Shown here: positions 1 to 8,068 of the stretch, piece by piece
How positions within the stretch are numbered: position 1 is the stretch's first letter
Layout of the letters: each line of letters starts with the position of its first letter
Origin: Saccharopolyspora gregorii
GTDB taxonomy: Bacteria; Actinomycetota; Actinomycetes; Mycobacteriales; Pseudonocardiaceae
Length of the DNA stretch: 64,000 bases
Direction: 5' to 3'
Assembly (NCBI RefSeq): GCF_024734405.1
Contig: NZ_CP059556.1
Location: forward strand, 1,178,001-1,242,000
The notes under the pieces: generated by a model
What the model saw: the letters and a program-made list of their open reading frames with translations, nothing else
What the model was told of the DNA's origin: nothing
Databases searched by the model: none
Made by a program: the position numbers and the translations under genes

Positions 1-196
1 AGCGCCGCCGGGCCTCCGCCATCGGCATCGCCGACCGGGCCCCGTAGGCGCGGGCCTGGTAGCTCGCCCCCGCCACCGTGCCCCGCGGCCCCAAGCCGCC
101 CACCAGCACCGCCCGGTCGGCGACCGTGGGACGGGTGAGCTGCTCGACCGACGCGAAGAACGCGTCCATGTCCACGTGCAGCACCCATCTGCGCAT
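1..196 (-). CDS. dinB: DNA polymerase IV, N-terminal part (gene runs off the window start)
   Basis: Y-family translesion DNA polymerase that bypasses damaged template bases. The visible 65 codons begin [19 protein letters not shown], the catalytic N-terminus of the DinB family with the metal-binding Asp residues in HVDMDAFF. They continue through a region ending in [19 protein letters not shown], the conserved nucleotide-binding loop. The ATG at 196 is taken as start; an in-frame GTG two codons upstream at 202 is an alternative. The C-terminal fingers, little finger and any clamp-binding motif lie outside the window, so whether the gene is intact is unknown. Confidence 0.92.
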   Translation of the reverse strand, partial: MRRWVLHVDMDAFFASVEQLTRPTVADRAVLVGGLGPRGTVAGASYQARAYGARSAMPMAEARRR

Positions 197-245
197 GTGC
201 ACATTCAACGAGATGCCACCGACAACGACCACGCACCCCGCCCGG

Positions 246-294
246 GAGGAAGGGAACCTTCCGGTCACGGATGACACGAAGGTTCCCTTCCTCG
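246..294. repeat. Palindromic copy of the GGGAACCTTCC repeat family
   Basis: Two inverted units with core GGGAACCTTCC and GGAAGGTTCCC, separated by a short centre containing GGTCACGGATGACACG. The element lies between dinB and the next gene, both on the minus strand, 14 bp from the stop codon of the latter, so it could form a hairpin at the end of that transcript. There is no T-tract on either side. Confidence 0.85.
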
Positions 295-307
295 CCCTCG
301 GGCGCGG

Positions 308-493
308 TCAGTCCTCGGCAGGCGCGTCCCGCTCCGGTGGTGCCTCGCCGGACTCCTGCTTCGGCGGCGCGAGGAACACGACGCCGCGGTCCAGGTCCAG
401 CGGGCCACCCGGATCGTGCTCACGCCCGGGCGCGCCCTGATCGCCCTCGTGCCGGAGCTTGCGCCCCGGGAAGAGTTCTCCGTAGGAAGCCAT
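308..493 (-). CDS. Small DUF6191-like hypothetical protein
   Basis: A 61-residue acidic, proline-rich protein beginning MASYGELFPGRKLRHEGDQ. The opening (ELFxPGRK) followed by PGREHDPGGPLDLDRGVV resembles the short actinobacterial DUF6191 proteins, whose function is unknown. No signal peptide or membrane segment is visible. The internal ATG at 493 is preferred to a start 12 codons upstream because a GGGG stretch lies just before it and because homology begins there. A tandem array of the 29-bp repeat lies upstream, between this gene and the thioredoxin-like gene. The family assignment comes from memory of the motif and is moderate. Confidence 0.6.
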   Translation of the reverse strand: MASYGELFPGRKLRHEGDQGAPGREHDPGGPLDLDRGVVFLAPPKQESGEAPPERDAPAED

Positions 494-550
494 GTCCCCA
501 GCGTAGGACGGTCGCGGCAGGCACGGCACCGATCCGGGCCGCCGTGCTGC

Positions 551-770
551 GAGGAAGGGAACCTTCCGGTCACGGGTGGGAGGAAGGGAACCTTCCTGTC
601 ATCCGGAGCTCGTGGGCGCCCGGCACGTGCGGAGAGGGGCACCTCCCTGCCACGGGTACGACGAAGGGAACCTTCCTGCCACCCGTGCGACGAGGGGAAC
701 CTTCCTGTCACGGGCGCGACGAGGGGAACCTTCCTGCCACGGGTGCGACGAAGGGAACCTTCCTGCCGCC
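551..770. repeat. Tandem array of about seven 29-bp GGGAACCTTCC units
   Basis: Units follow head to tail with the pattern GCGACGA(A/G)GGGAACCTTCC followed by TGYCACSGGT. Three neighbouring units at about 686-770 are nearly identical with a period of 29 bp. Units at about 580-655 are degenerate, and one spacer carries an insertion (ATCCGGAGCTCGTGG). Unlike the inverted copies elsewhere, all cores here point the same way. The array fills most of the gap between the thioredoxin-like gene and the DUF6191-like gene. Confidence 0.9.
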
Positions 771-833
771 GACGACCCCCGGAACGAAACCGGCCGCCAC
801 CGATGATCGGTGGCGGCCGGTGTGCGGCGAAGC

Positions 834-1796
834 TCAGAACAGCGCGCTGGCCAGGGCCCGCCGGGCCTGGGTGACCCGCGGGTCCCCGTCGGGGAACAGC
901 TCGAACATGTCGATGAGGTGCTGGCGGACGCGGTTGCGCTCGTCGCCGGAGGTCCGCTTGACGGTGCGCACGAGCCGGTCGAACGCGGCTTCCACCTGCT
1001 GCCCGGCGAGTTCGGCGTCGGCGGCGGCGAGCTGGGCGTCGACGTCGTCGGGCGCGGCGTCGGCGCGCTCGATGGCGGCCGGGTCGGCGTTCTCGGCGCG
1101 AGCGCTGAACCGGACCTGGGCGAGCGCGGCCTTGGCCTGCTCGTTGGCGGGTTCGGCGTCGAGGATCCGCTGGTAGGCCGCTTCGGCGGCGGCGAAGTCA
1201 CCGTTCTCCAGCGCGTCTTCGGCGGCGGTGAACCGGGGGTCTTCCGGTTCTTCCTGCTCGCCGGGATCGGCTGCGCCCTGCTCGGCGGCGCTGATGCCGG
1301 GGAGCTGTTCGCGCAGCGCGTCGAGCAGCTGGGTGATCCACTGCCGGATCTGCGGTTCGGGCTGCGCGCCGGCGAAGGCTTCGACGGGCTGGCCGCCCGC
1401 GATCGCGATCACGGTGGGGATGGACTGGACCTGGAACAGCTGCGCGATCCGCGGGTTGGCGTCCACGTCGACCTTCGCCAGCACCCAGCTGCCGCCGCCT
1501 TCGGCCGCGAGGCGTTCGAGCACGGGGGAGAGCTGCTTGCAGGGGCCGCACCACTCGGCCCACAGGTCGACGACGACGGGGACCTGCATGGAGCGGTCCA
1601 CGACTTCGGCCTGGAAGGTCGATTCGGTGACGTCGATGACCGTCGGGGTCCCGGGCGCCGAGGTGTTCTCGGCGGGGCCGCCCGCGGCGGGCTGCCGGGA
1701 GGCGTTGTCCGCTTTGGTCTTCAGCGCGGACAGGTCGACTGCGCCCGCCATCGCGGCGGGCATGGCTGCGTTCTGGCGTGGATCGGGCCTCGTCAC
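834..1796 (-). CDS. Thioredoxin-domain protein with C-terminal TPR-like region (YbbN/CnoX type)
   Basis: Predicted cytoplasmic co-chaperone or redox protein of 320 residues. An N-terminal extension contains [12 protein letters not shown], typical of actinobacterial members. A thioredoxin fold at about 52-165 has the active-site motif WCGPC at 82-86, so both cysteines are present. The remainder is Ala/Glu-rich and helical, with [20 protein letters not shown] matching the TPR-like repeats of CnoX/YbbN, and a C-terminus ending [20 protein letters not shown]. The GTG at 1796 is chosen because it gives the usual N-terminus and GGAGAG lies just upstream; the ATG at 1763 has no ribosome site. M. tuberculosis Rv1324 is a similar protein. 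Confidence 0.88.
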   Translation of the reverse strand: MTRPDPRQNAAMPAAMAGAVDLSALKTKADNASRQPAAGGPAENTSAPGTPTVIDVTESTFQAEVVDRSMQVPVVVDLWAEWCGPCKQLSPVLERLAAEGGGSWVLAKVDVDANPRIAQLFQVQSIPTVIAIAGGQPVEAFAGAQPEPQIRQWITQLLDALREQLPGISAAEQGAADPGEQEEPEDPRFTAAEDALENGDFAAAEAAYQRILDAEPANEQAKAALAQVRFSARAENADPAAIERADAAPDDVDAQLAAADAELAGQQVEAAFDRLVRTVKRTSGDERNRVRQHLIDMFELFPDGDPRVTQARRALASALF

Positions 1797-2100
1797 CTCT
1801 CCATCCTGACACGCGGCGCCTCGCGCGCGGTGCGTGGGCAAGGGTTGTCCGGCGGGGCCGGGAGCTGCGCCGCACGGCCGGTGACGGTCCGCTAGTTCTA
1901 CCTGAGAGATCAACCTGAACGAGTGCTGATGACCACTCGAAAGGCTGAGGTTACGTGGATTCCCCTCAGGTTTTCCCGGGGTGGTCGCCGAAGGAGCCAC
2001 TGTGCCTGGTCGGGATCTTGTCCTGATCGGCGCGAGGGGAGCCCCGGGAAAGAGCCGGGACCGAGCTCCCTGCCCGAAGTTCTAGGAGAGGTTTCAGAAC

Positions 2101-2361
2101 GTGCGTATTGCAACCCGCGTCGCCGGCGCTGCCGGCATCGCAGCCCTCGGCATGGTGTCCCTCGGCTCGACCGCCTTCGCCGACACCGCCGGCAACGAAG
2201 GTGTGAACCTGGTCGACGACAACAACATCAGCGCGGTGCCGGTGCAGGCCTGCGGCAACAACGTCGGTGCCGCCATCGGCGTCGTGGTGCCGGTCCTGTC
2301 GCCGCAGACCAGCGACTGCACCAACGCGCCGGTCGTCGACCACCCCTCCATCAAGGGCTGA
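2101..2361 (+). CDS. Small secreted chaplin-like protein
   Basis: An 86-residue exported protein. Residues 1-27 form a signal peptide (MRIATRVAGAAGIAALG core, cleavage predicted after AFA). The mature part of about 58 residues has INISxVPVQxCGNN-like spacing, a valine-rich stretch (GAAIGVVVPVLSP) and a second Cys in SDCTNAPVVDHP. The two cysteines flanking a hydrophobic beta-prone segment recall short chaplins (DUF320), surface amphipathic proteins of filamentous actinomycetes, but the glycine-rich chaplin core is not complete, so this may be a distinct family. The GTG start has AGGAGAGG 10 nt upstream. The gene stands alone. Confidence 0.7.
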   Translation: MRIATRVAGAAGIAALGMVSLGSTAFADTAGNEGVNLVDDNNISAVPVQACGNNVGAAIGVVVPVLSPQTSDCTNAPVVDHPSIKG

Positions 2362-2420
2362 TCGACCCAGTGCGAACACGACCGGCCGGGGAGTCCGCGA
2401 GGGCTCCCCGGCCGGTTCGT

Positions 2421-2726
2421 TCATTCCCCGGCCGACAGGTGCTCTTCGACGCGGCGCACCTTCTCCTGCAGCTGCCCGGTGTGCCCGGGCCGGATGTCGG
2501 CCTTGAGCACCAGGCTGGTGCGCGGCGAGCGCGACGACACCGCTTCGGTCGCCCGCTTCACCACGTCCATCACCTCGTCCCAGTCACCTTCGATCGTGGT
2601 GAACATCGAGGTCGTCTCGTGCGGCAGGCCCGATTCGCGCACCACCCGCACCGCCGCCGCGACCGCCTCGCTCACGCCGCCGTCCTCGCCGGAACCGGAC
2701 GGGGCCACGCTGAACGCCACCAGCAT
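2421..2726 (-). CDS. MTH1187/YkoF-type thiamine-binding protein
   Basis: A 101-residue protein of the DUF77 (thiamine-binding, MTH1187) family. It begins [11 protein letters not shown], with conserved [41 protein letters not shown], ending in a helix rich in basic and acidic residues. Family members are small ferredoxin-like folds that form tetramers and bind thiamine or HMP in the cytoplasm; the precise role is not established. AGGAGG lies 7 nt before the ATG. It is transcribed away from the marR gene, sharing a gap of 123 bp. Confidence 0.82.
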   Translation of the reverse strand: MLVAFSVAPSGSGEDGGVSEAVAAAVRVVRESGLPHETTSMFTTIEGDWDEVMDVVKRATEAVSSRSPRTSLVLKADIRPGHTGQLQEKVRRVEEHLSAGE

Positions 2727-2837
2727 TCGCTCTTCCTCCTGCGCTGTTCGGGCAGATTCAGCACGATCATGCGCGATCCGGCCGGGACCTCGCGCATCGG
2801 CGGGCGAATGGTCATTCGTCTCCGCGACGCCCGCTGC

Positions 2838-2843
2838 TAGCGT
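2838..2843 (+). promoter_or_regulatory. Putative -10 element (TAGCGT) for a leaderless marR transcript
   Basis: TAGCGT ends 6 nt before the ATG at 2850, so transcription would start at or near the start codon. No Shine-Dalgarno sequence fits that ATG. This agrees with a leaderless message; no clear -35 box is visible. Confidence 0.5.
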
Positions 2844-2849
2844 CGGGGC

Positions 2850-3350
2850 ATGAGCGCTCGTAGTCCGCTGCCCTTCGATCCCATCGCACGAGCGGCCGAG
2901 CTGTGGTCGGAGCGGATCGGACCGTCGACGACGATGGCCGCGGTCACCAGCGTGATGCGGGTCCAGCAGATCCTCCAGTCCGCAGTGGACACCGCGCTGC
3001 GGCCGCACAACCTGACGTTCGCCCGCTACGAGGCGCTCGTGCTGCTCACCTTCTCCCGGCGCGGCAGCCTGCCGATGCGCGTGATGGGCGACCGCCTCCA
3101 GCTGCACCCGACCAGCGTCACCAACATCGTGGACCGGTTGGAGCACGACGAGCTGGTGCGCCGGGTGCCGCACCCCACGGACCGGCGCACCACCCTGGTG
3201 GAGATCACCGACGGCGGGCGGGACCTGATGAAGCGCGCCACCGAATCGGTCACCGAGATCGAGTTCGGCCTGGGCGGGGTGACCGAGCGGCAGACCCAGC
3301 AGCTGACCGAACTGCTCGGCAGGGTCCGCCACGCGGCCGGGGACTTCTGA
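2850..3350 (+). CDS. MarR family transcriptional regulator
   Basis: A 166-residue winged-helix regulator. Residues 30-60 form the dimer helices ([19 protein letters not shown]). The recognition region is at about 70-105 ([32 protein letters not shown]), and the wing is [18 protein letters not shown], the family signature with the DxR motif. A C-terminal helix completes the dimer interface. No ligand can be inferred. It diverges from the thiamine-binding protein gene, which it might regulate along with itself; that is inference from position only. Confidence 0.9.
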   Translation: MSARSPLPFDPIARAAELWSERIGPSTTMAAVTSVMRVQQILQSAVDTALRPHNLTFARYEALVLLTFSRRGSLPMRVMGDRLQLHPTSVTNIVDRLEHDELVRRVPHPTDRRTTLVEITDGGRDLMKRATESVTEIEFGLGGVTERQTQQLTELLGRVRHAAGDF

Positions 3351-3402
3351 GGCGCACGCGCCGGTACCTCTCGATCATCGCGGCGGCCCCGCGCGTCCCG
3401 GT

Positions 3403-3454
3403 GCGATGAAGGGAACCTTCCTGCCACCGGTGACCGGAAGGTTCCCTTCATCGC
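3403..3454. repeat. Palindromic copy of the GGGAACCTTCC repeat family
   Basis: Near-perfect inverted repeat: GCGATGAAGGGAACCTTCC on the left pairs with GGAAGGTTCCCTTCATCGC on the right around a CACCGGTG centre. It sits between convergent genes (marR and the DUF3817 gene), 4 bp from the latter's stop codon, where it could end both transcripts. Confidence 0.9.
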
Positions 3455-3458
3455 ATGA

Positions 3459-3893
3459 TCAGTTGAGGGTGCGCAGGACGTGGGCGACCCGTCCCCAGAA
3501 CGTCGGTTCCGCCGAGTCGCGCCACGTCAGCAGTCCGCGCCGGTTCGCCCAGCGTTCGAAGGCGACGGAGGCCAGCGGCGGGATGGACGACACCAGCGAG
3601 GCCACCAGGACGGGGAACGACCAGCGCAGCGGGCTGAACACCACGAGGCAGGTCACGACGTAGCCGGTGAACACGAGCCCGTGGACCCAGCCGAGGACGG
3701 TGACGCCCGTCGGCATGCCGAGGCCGTACTTGAACGCCATCGCGATCAGCAGCCCCGCCCACGAGCACGCTTCAGCGATCGCGACGAGGCGGAACCACCC
3801 CGCGTAGGTGCGCAACACCGTGAACCAGCCTTTCCGCGCGGCGCCGCCGGTCGGCGCTCGACGTCTTCGAGTGTGCCGGGTGCGCGCGGTCAC
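3459..3893 (-). CDS. DUF3817 domain integral membrane protein
   Basis: A 144-residue membrane protein. A basic, Arg-rich cytoplasmic N-terminus (TARTRHTRRRRAP) is followed by FTVLRTYAGWFRLVAIAEACSWAGLLIAMAFKYG, a DUF3817 signature. A second segment (GVTVLGWVHGLVFTGYVVTCLVVF) and a third (WSFPVLVASLVSSIPPLASVAFE) bring the total to three predicted transmembrane helices. Function is unknown for the family. The GTG at 3893 is the most plausible start, although only GGTGG precedes it. A copy of the LacI-type operator lies 53 bp upstream, so this gene may share regulation with the divergent sugar-transport operon. Confidence 0.85.
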   Translation of the reverse strand: MTARTRHTRRRRAPTGGAARKGWFTVLRTYAGWFRLVAIAEACSWAGLLIAMAFKYGLGMPTGVTVLGWVHGLVFTGYVVTCLVVFSPLRWSFPVLVASLVSSIPPLASVAFERWANRRGLLTWRDSAEPTFWGRVAHVLRTLN

Positions 3894-3945
3894 ACGGCCA
3901 CCGGTGACGGGCGTCGCGTCGTGATCGATCCCGAAACGGAATTGT

Positions 3946-3957
3946 GACAACCTTGTC
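3946..3957. promoter_or_regulatory. Putative LacI-family operator, upstream copy
   Basis: GACAACCTTGTC matches the palindrome at 4136-4147 except for one central base. It lies between the divergent DUF3817 gene and the lacI gene, 190 bp from the second copy, a spacing that would allow looping. Assignment as the operator of the adjacent regulator is inference. Confidence 0.55.
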
Positions 3958-4133
3958 TTCCCGGTGGGTTCCGCTGATTTCGATCTTGATTCGGAAAAGT
4001 GCGGGGCCGATCGCGGACGAATGATTTCCGCGATTCCGCTGCGCCGTTCGGCCGCATTTCTGCGCCCGTCGGTACGCAGCGGTGCGGTCGAGCATTGACA
4101 CCGCTGGCCCGGCCCGGTGGAATCCGCCAGATC

Positions 4134-5150
4134 ATGACAACGTTGTCTGATTCCGGGAATGTTCGGCGCGCCACGATGAACGACGTGGCGCGCCTCGCCG
4201 GGGTGAGCATCAAAACGGTGTCTCGGGTGGTCAACGGGGAGCGCGGGGTGCATCCGGGCACGGCGTCCCGCGTTCTCGTCGCGATCGACCAGCTCGGTTT
4301 CCGCCGCAACCTGGGGGCGCGAAATCTGCGGCGTGGTGCCGAGACCGGAATCGTGGGCCTCGTCCTGGAGGACGTGGCGAATCCCTTCTACTCGATGTTG
4401 ACGCGCGCCGTGGAAGAAGTCGTGAGCGCGCAGGGCGCGCAGGTGCTGACCGGTTCTTCCGGCGAGGATCCGGCGCGGGAGCGGGAATTGGTGCTGGAAT
4501 TCCTGTCCCGCCGGGTCGACGGCCTGCTGGTGGTGCCCGCGGGGGACCGGCACGGCTACCTGGCGCGGGAGGTGCGCACCGGCACCCCGGTGGTGTTCGT
4601 GGACCGGCCGGCGGGCGGGGTGGAAGCGGACACGGTGCTGGTCGACAACGTGGGCGGCACCGCGCTGGCCGCACGGCACCTCGCCGAGCACGGGCACCGG
4701 CGCATCGCGTTCCTCGGGGACGCGCCGGGCATCAGCACCGCGGCGGAGCGGCTCCGCGGGTTCCGCGAGGGCTGCGCGCAGGCCGGTGTCCCGTTCGACG
4801 CCGAGCTGGTGCGGATGGGGCCGCACACCGCGGAGTCGGTGGCGGACGCGCTGGCCGGGCCGCTGCGCGCGGCCAGCGCGCTGGTCACGGGGAACAACCG
4901 GATCACGGTGCACGCGCTGCGGGCGCTGGCGGGCCGGGTGGCGCGCCCGGCGCTGGTCGGCTTCGACGACTTCGAACTGGCGGATCTGCTGGACCCGCCG
5001 ATCACGGTGATCACCTACGACGTGCGGGAGCTGGGCGCTTCGGCGGCGCGGGCGGTGTACGCGCGGCTCGGCGGCGACACCGCCCCGCCGCGGCGGCTGG
5101 TGCTGCCGACGCGGCTGCTGGCGCGCGGATCCGGCGAGGTGTCGGCGTGA
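4134..5150 (+). CDS. LacI family transcriptional regulator of the sugar ABC operon
   Basis: A 338-residue repressor. The N-terminal helix-turn-helix (MNDVARLAGVSIKTVSRVVNG, about residues 15-35) includes the hinge that reads the central CG of the operator. It is followed by a periplasmic-binding-protein-like sensor domain beginning TGIVGLVLEDVANPFYSML. The sensor probably binds the sugar carried by the transporter encoded directly downstream. The ATG at 4134 has GGTGGAA about 10 nt upstream; the internal ATG at 4176 would also give a normal LacI start. A perfect 12-bp palindrome overlaps the 4134 start, which suggests autoregulation. It reads into the ABC genes after 34 bp. Confidence 0.9.
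   Translation: MTTLSDSGNVRRATMNDVARLAGVSIKTVSRVVNGERGVHPGTASRVLVAIDQLGFRRNLGARNLRRGAETGIVGLVLEDVANPFYSMLTRAVEEVVSAQGAQVLTGSSGEDPARERELVLEFLSRRVDGLLVVPAGDRHGYLAREVRTGTPVVFVDRPAGGVEADTVLVDNVGGTALAARHLAEHGHRRIAFLGDAPGISTAAERLRGFREGCAQAGVPFDAELVRMGPHTAESVADALAGPLRAASALVTGNNRITVHALRALAGRVARPALVGFDDFELADLLDPPITVITYDVRELGASAARAVYARLGGDTAPPRRLVLPTRLLARGSGEVSA
4136..4147. promoter_or_regulatory. Putative LacI-family operator overlapping the lacI start
   Basis: GACAACGTTGTC is a perfect 12-bp palindrome with a central CG, the usual LacI-family half-site geometry. It overlaps the 4134 start codon, or lies 29 bp upstream of the alternative start at 4176. A second copy is at 3946-3957. Confidence 0.65.
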
Positions 5151-5184
5151 ACCGGAACCACCCCCTCGAACCCGGGAAGGTCTG

Positions 5185-5949
5185 ATGTCCGAACCGCTGC
5201 TGGAAGCACGCGAACTCACCAAGAGGTACGGCGGCGTGGAGGCGCTGCGCGGCGCCTCGTTCACCGTCCACCCCGGCGAGGTGGTCGCCCTCATCGGCGA
5301 CAACGGCGCCGGGAAGTCCACCTTGGTCAAGTGCCTGTCCGGTGTGGAGCGCCCGGACTCCGGGCAGGTCCTGATCTCCGGCGAACCGGTGGAGCTGGAC
5401 TCGCCGGTCGCCGCCCGCGCGCACGGGGTGGAGACGGCCTACCAGGACCTGGCGGTGGCTCCCGACCTCGATCCGGCGGCGAACCTGTACCTGGGGCGGG
5501 AGATCCGCCGCCCCGGCCTGCTCGGCAAGCTCGGGATGCTGGACGAGAAGGCCATGCGCAGCCGCGCCGCCGAGCAGTTCGCCACGTTCGGCGTCTCGCT
5601 GCCGGACCTGGACGTGCCGATCGGCGCGCTCTCCGGCGGCCAGCGGCAGAGCGTCGCGGTGGCCCGCTCGGTGGCCTGGGCGGACAAGCTGGTGTTCCTC
5701 GACGAACCGACCGCCGCGCTCGGCGTGGTGCAGCGGGAGCGGGTCCTCGACGTGGTGCGCCGCGTCCGCGACACCGGGATCTCAGTGGTGCTGATCAGCC
5801 ACAACATGCCGGAGGTGCGGTCGGTCGCCGACCGCGTGGAGGTGCTGCGGCTGGGCCGCCGCGTCGCCCGCTTCCGCGCCGCCGACGTGAGCTTGGAAGA
5901 GCTCGTGGGCGCCATGACCGGGGCGTTGACCCAGGAGGACGAGAGCTGA
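5185..5949 (+). CDS. Sugar ABC transporter ATP-binding protein (FrcA type, single domain)
   Basis: A 254-residue ATPase that drives carbohydrate import at the inner face of the membrane. The Walker A motif is GDNGAGKST at 38-46, the Q-loop is in TAYQDLAV, the signature is LSGGQRQ at 149-155, and Walker B is KLVFLDEP at 168-175, with the switch His in LISHNM. It has one nucleotide-binding domain, unlike RbsA or XylG which have two in tandem, so it resembles the FrcA group and should act as a homodimer. The permease ATG overlaps its stop codon (TGATG), implying translational coupling. Confidence 0.9.
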   Translation: MSEPLLEARELTKRYGGVEALRGASFTVHPGEVVALIGDNGAGKSTLVKCLSGVERPDSGQVLISGEPVELDSPVAARAHGVETAYQDLAVAPDLDPAANLYLGREIRRPGLLGKLGMLDEKAMRSRAAEQFATFGVSLPDLDVPIGALSGGQRQSVAVARSVAWADKLVFLDEPTAALGVVQRERVLDVVRRVRDTGISVVLISHNMPEVRSVADRVEVLRLGRRVARFRAADVSLEELVGAMTGALTQEDES

Positions 5950-6992
5950 TGCCCGCGACGACACCGAACTCCGAGGTCACCGGAGAGCTCGCCGAGACCC
6001 CGCAAGGCTTCCGCGCCCGGCTGGCCGCCTCGCCGACGCTGTGGACCGGGCTGGTGCTGGTGGCGCTGTGCGTGCTGTTCAGCGCGGTGCGCCCGGACGC
6101 CTTCCCGACCCTGTTCAACCTGCAGACGCTGCTGGTGCAGGCGGCGCCGCTGCTGATGCTGGCCGTCGGCATGACCTTCGTGATCATCACTTCCGGCATC
6201 GACCTGTCCGTCGGTTCGGTCCTGGTGTTCGCCGGGGTGGTGTCCGCGCAGACGATGGAGGCGCTCAGCGGCGGCGACGCCACCGGCGCCGGGTGGGGCG
6301 TGATCGCGGTCGGGCTGGTGGTGGCGCTGCTCGGCGGTGCCGCGTGGGGCGTGCTCAACGGGCTGCTGGTGGCGGTGGCGAAGGTACCGGCGCTGATCGT
6401 CACGCTCGGCTCGTTCGGCGCGGCCCTCGGCGCCGCGCAGCTGCTCACGAACGGCATCGACGTGCGGACCGTGCCCGCGGCGCTGCGCGAGACCTTCGGC
6501 ACCGGCACCTCGTTCGGGGTGGTGCCGAACCTGGTGCTGCTGGCCGCGGCGGTCACCCTGCTGGCCGGCTGGGCGCTGCACACCACCCGGTTCGGCAGGC
6601 ACACCTACGTGATCGGTTCCAACGCGGAGGCGGCGCGGCGCGCGGGCATCGACGTCAGCAGGCACCTGGTCGCGGTGTACGCGCTGACCGGGGTGCTGGC
6701 GGGGCTCGCCGGGTTCATGTCGCTGGCCTACTTCGGCACCACGACGATCAGCGGTCACAGCAACGACAACCTCAACGCCATCGCCGCGGTGGTCCTCGGC
6801 GGGACCAGCCTGTTCGGCGGCGTGGGCACCATCCTCGGCAGCGTGATCGGCGTGTTCATCCCCGCCGTGCTCGACGCCGGGTTCGTCATGGCCGGGGTCC
6901 GGCCGTTCTGGCAACCGATCGCGGTCGGTGCCGTGCTCGTCGCCGCCGTCTGGCTCGACCAGCGGCGCCGCCGGGCGCGCAGCAGCCGCTGA
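5949..6992 (+). CDS. Sugar ABC transporter permease (RbsC/FrcC family)
   Basis: A 347-residue integral membrane permease with about eight to ten hydrophobic segments. The family signature VGMTFVIITSGIDLSVGSVL at about 77-97 and the coupling region YVIGSNAEAARRAGIDVSRHL place it in the BPD_transp_2 family that imports ribose, fructose, xylose and related sugars. It would pair with the adjacent ATPase and lipoprotein. The substrate cannot be read from the sequence. It starts one base inside the stop codon of the ATPase gene. Confidence 0.9.
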   Translation: MPATTPNSEVTGELAETPQGFRARLAASPTLWTGLVLVALCVLFSAVRPDAFPTLFNLQTLLVQAAPLLMLAVGMTFVIITSGIDLSVGSVLVFAGVVSAQTMEALSGGDATGAGWGVIAVGLVVALLGGAAWGVLNGLLVAVAKVPALIVTLGSFGAALGAAQLLTNGIDVRTVPAALRETFGTGTSFGVVPNLVLLAAAVTLLAGWALHTTRFGRHTYVIGSNAEAARRAGIDVSRHLVAVYALTGVLAGLAGFMSLAYFGTTTISGHSNDNLNAIAAVVLGGTSLFGGVGTILGSVIGVFIPAVLDAGFVMAGVRPFWQPIAVGAVLVAAVWLDQRRRRARSSR

Positions 6993-7027
6993 CCCGCTTT
7001 GCAGCACAACGGTGTGTGGAGGAACAA

Positions 7028-8008
7028 GTGAAGATCAAGTCGACGGTGATGGTCGTGCTGGCGGCGGGCGCTCTGCTCGCGGGCTGCGGATCCGGGCAGA
7101 TCGGGGACGGCGGGGGAGCGGCCACCGACCCGGGCAACAAGAACTTGGCACTGCTGACCGGCATGCGCGGGGAACCGTTCTACGTCTCCATCGAGTGCGC
7201 GGCGAAGGAGGCGGCCGCGGCCGCCGGGTACGAGCTCAACGCGCAGGCCCCGGAGAAGTTCGAGCAGGCCGAGCAGGCGCAGCTGCTCAACGGCGTCGTC
7301 AGCTCCCGGCCCGGTGCGGTGATCATCGCGCCGACCGACGACAAGGCGCTCGCCACCCCGCTGCAGCAGGCGAAGGACAACGGCGTGCAGGTCGTGGAGG
7401 TCGACACCGCGCTGGAGGACCGGTCGATCGCGGTGAGCTCGCTGTCCTCGGACAACCACGCGGGCGGCGTGCTGGCCGCGCAGACCCTCGCCGAGCTCGT
7501 CGGGGACCGGCCCGGTTCGGTGCTGGCGCTGAACACGAAGGCGGGCACCTCCACCACCGACGAGCGGGCCCGCGGCTTCGAGGAGGAGATCGCGAAGCAC
7601 CCGAACCTGAAGCTGCTGCCCACGCAGTACACCGAGAACGAACCGGCCACCGCCGCGCAGATCGTGTCCGCGACGCTGGCCGCCAACCCGGACCTGGTGG
7701 GCGTGTTCGGCACCAACCTCAACACCGGTGAGGGGGCGGGCACCGCGCTCGCCAACGCCGGGCGGTCCGGTCAGGTGCAGCTCGTCGGCTTCGACGCCAG
7801 CCCCAAGCAGGTCGACGACCTGCGCAGCGGGCGGGTGCAGGCGCTCATCGCGCAGAACCCCGCCGAGATCGGCCGGGAGGGCGTGAACCGGGCGATCGCC
7901 GCGATCAAGGGCGAGCCGGTGGAGCGGGAGACGAAGACCGACATGATCGCGCTCACCCGGGATTCGATGGATCAGCAGGCGCAGCACTTCTACCGCGCCA
8001 CCTGCTGA
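7028..8008 (+). CDS. Sugar ABC transporter substrate-binding lipoprotein
   Basis: A 326-residue extracytoplasmic receptor. The signal peptide ends in the lipobox LLAGC with Cys20 as the predicted lipid anchor. The mature part has the type I periplasmic-binding fold (Peripla_BP_4): MRGEPFYVSIECAAKEAA, VIIAPTDDKAL, NTKAGTSTTDERARGFEE and LVGFDASPKQVDDLRSGRVQALIAQNP. The last is the hinge region that in FrcB/RbsB proteins contacts the sugar. GGAGGAAC precedes the GTG start. It is the last gene of the lacI-ABC unit and is followed at once by a repeat palindrome that may act as terminator. Confidence 0.9.
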   Translation: MKIKSTVMVVLAAGALLAGCGSGQIGDGGGAATDPGNKNLALLTGMRGEPFYVSIECAAKEAAAAAGYELNAQAPEKFEQAEQAQLLNGVVSSRPGAVIIAPTDDKALATPLQQAKDNGVQVVEVDTALEDRSIAVSSLSSDNHAGGVLAAQTLAELVGDRPGSVLALNTKAGTSTTDERARGFEEEIAKHPNLKLLPTQYTENEPATAAQIVSATLAANPDLVGVFGTNLNTGEGAGTALANAGRSGQVQLVGFDASPKQVDDLRSGRVQALIAQNPAEIGREGVNRAIAAIKGEPVERETKTDMIALTRDSMDQQAQHFYRATC

Positions 8009-8014
8009 CCAGGG

Positions 8015-8066
8015 GTGCGATGAAGGGAACCTTCCGGTCATCGGTGACCGGAAGGTTCCCTTCCCC
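8015..8066. repeat. Palindromic copy of the GGGAACCTTCC repeat family
   Basis: Inverted units around a TCATCGGTGA centre; arms contain GAAGGGAACCTTCC and GGAAGGTTCCCTTC. It fills the whole 60-bp space between convergent stop codons (binding lipoprotein and hydrolase), 6 bp from one stop and 2 bp from the other. Confidence 0.9.
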
Positions 8067-8068
8067 GC

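Noticed and set aside
551-770. Possible CRISPR array (29-bp repeats)
   Set aside because: The units are contiguous with no unique spacers of constant length, and no cas genes are nearby. The same unit occurs elsewhere as inverted pairs.
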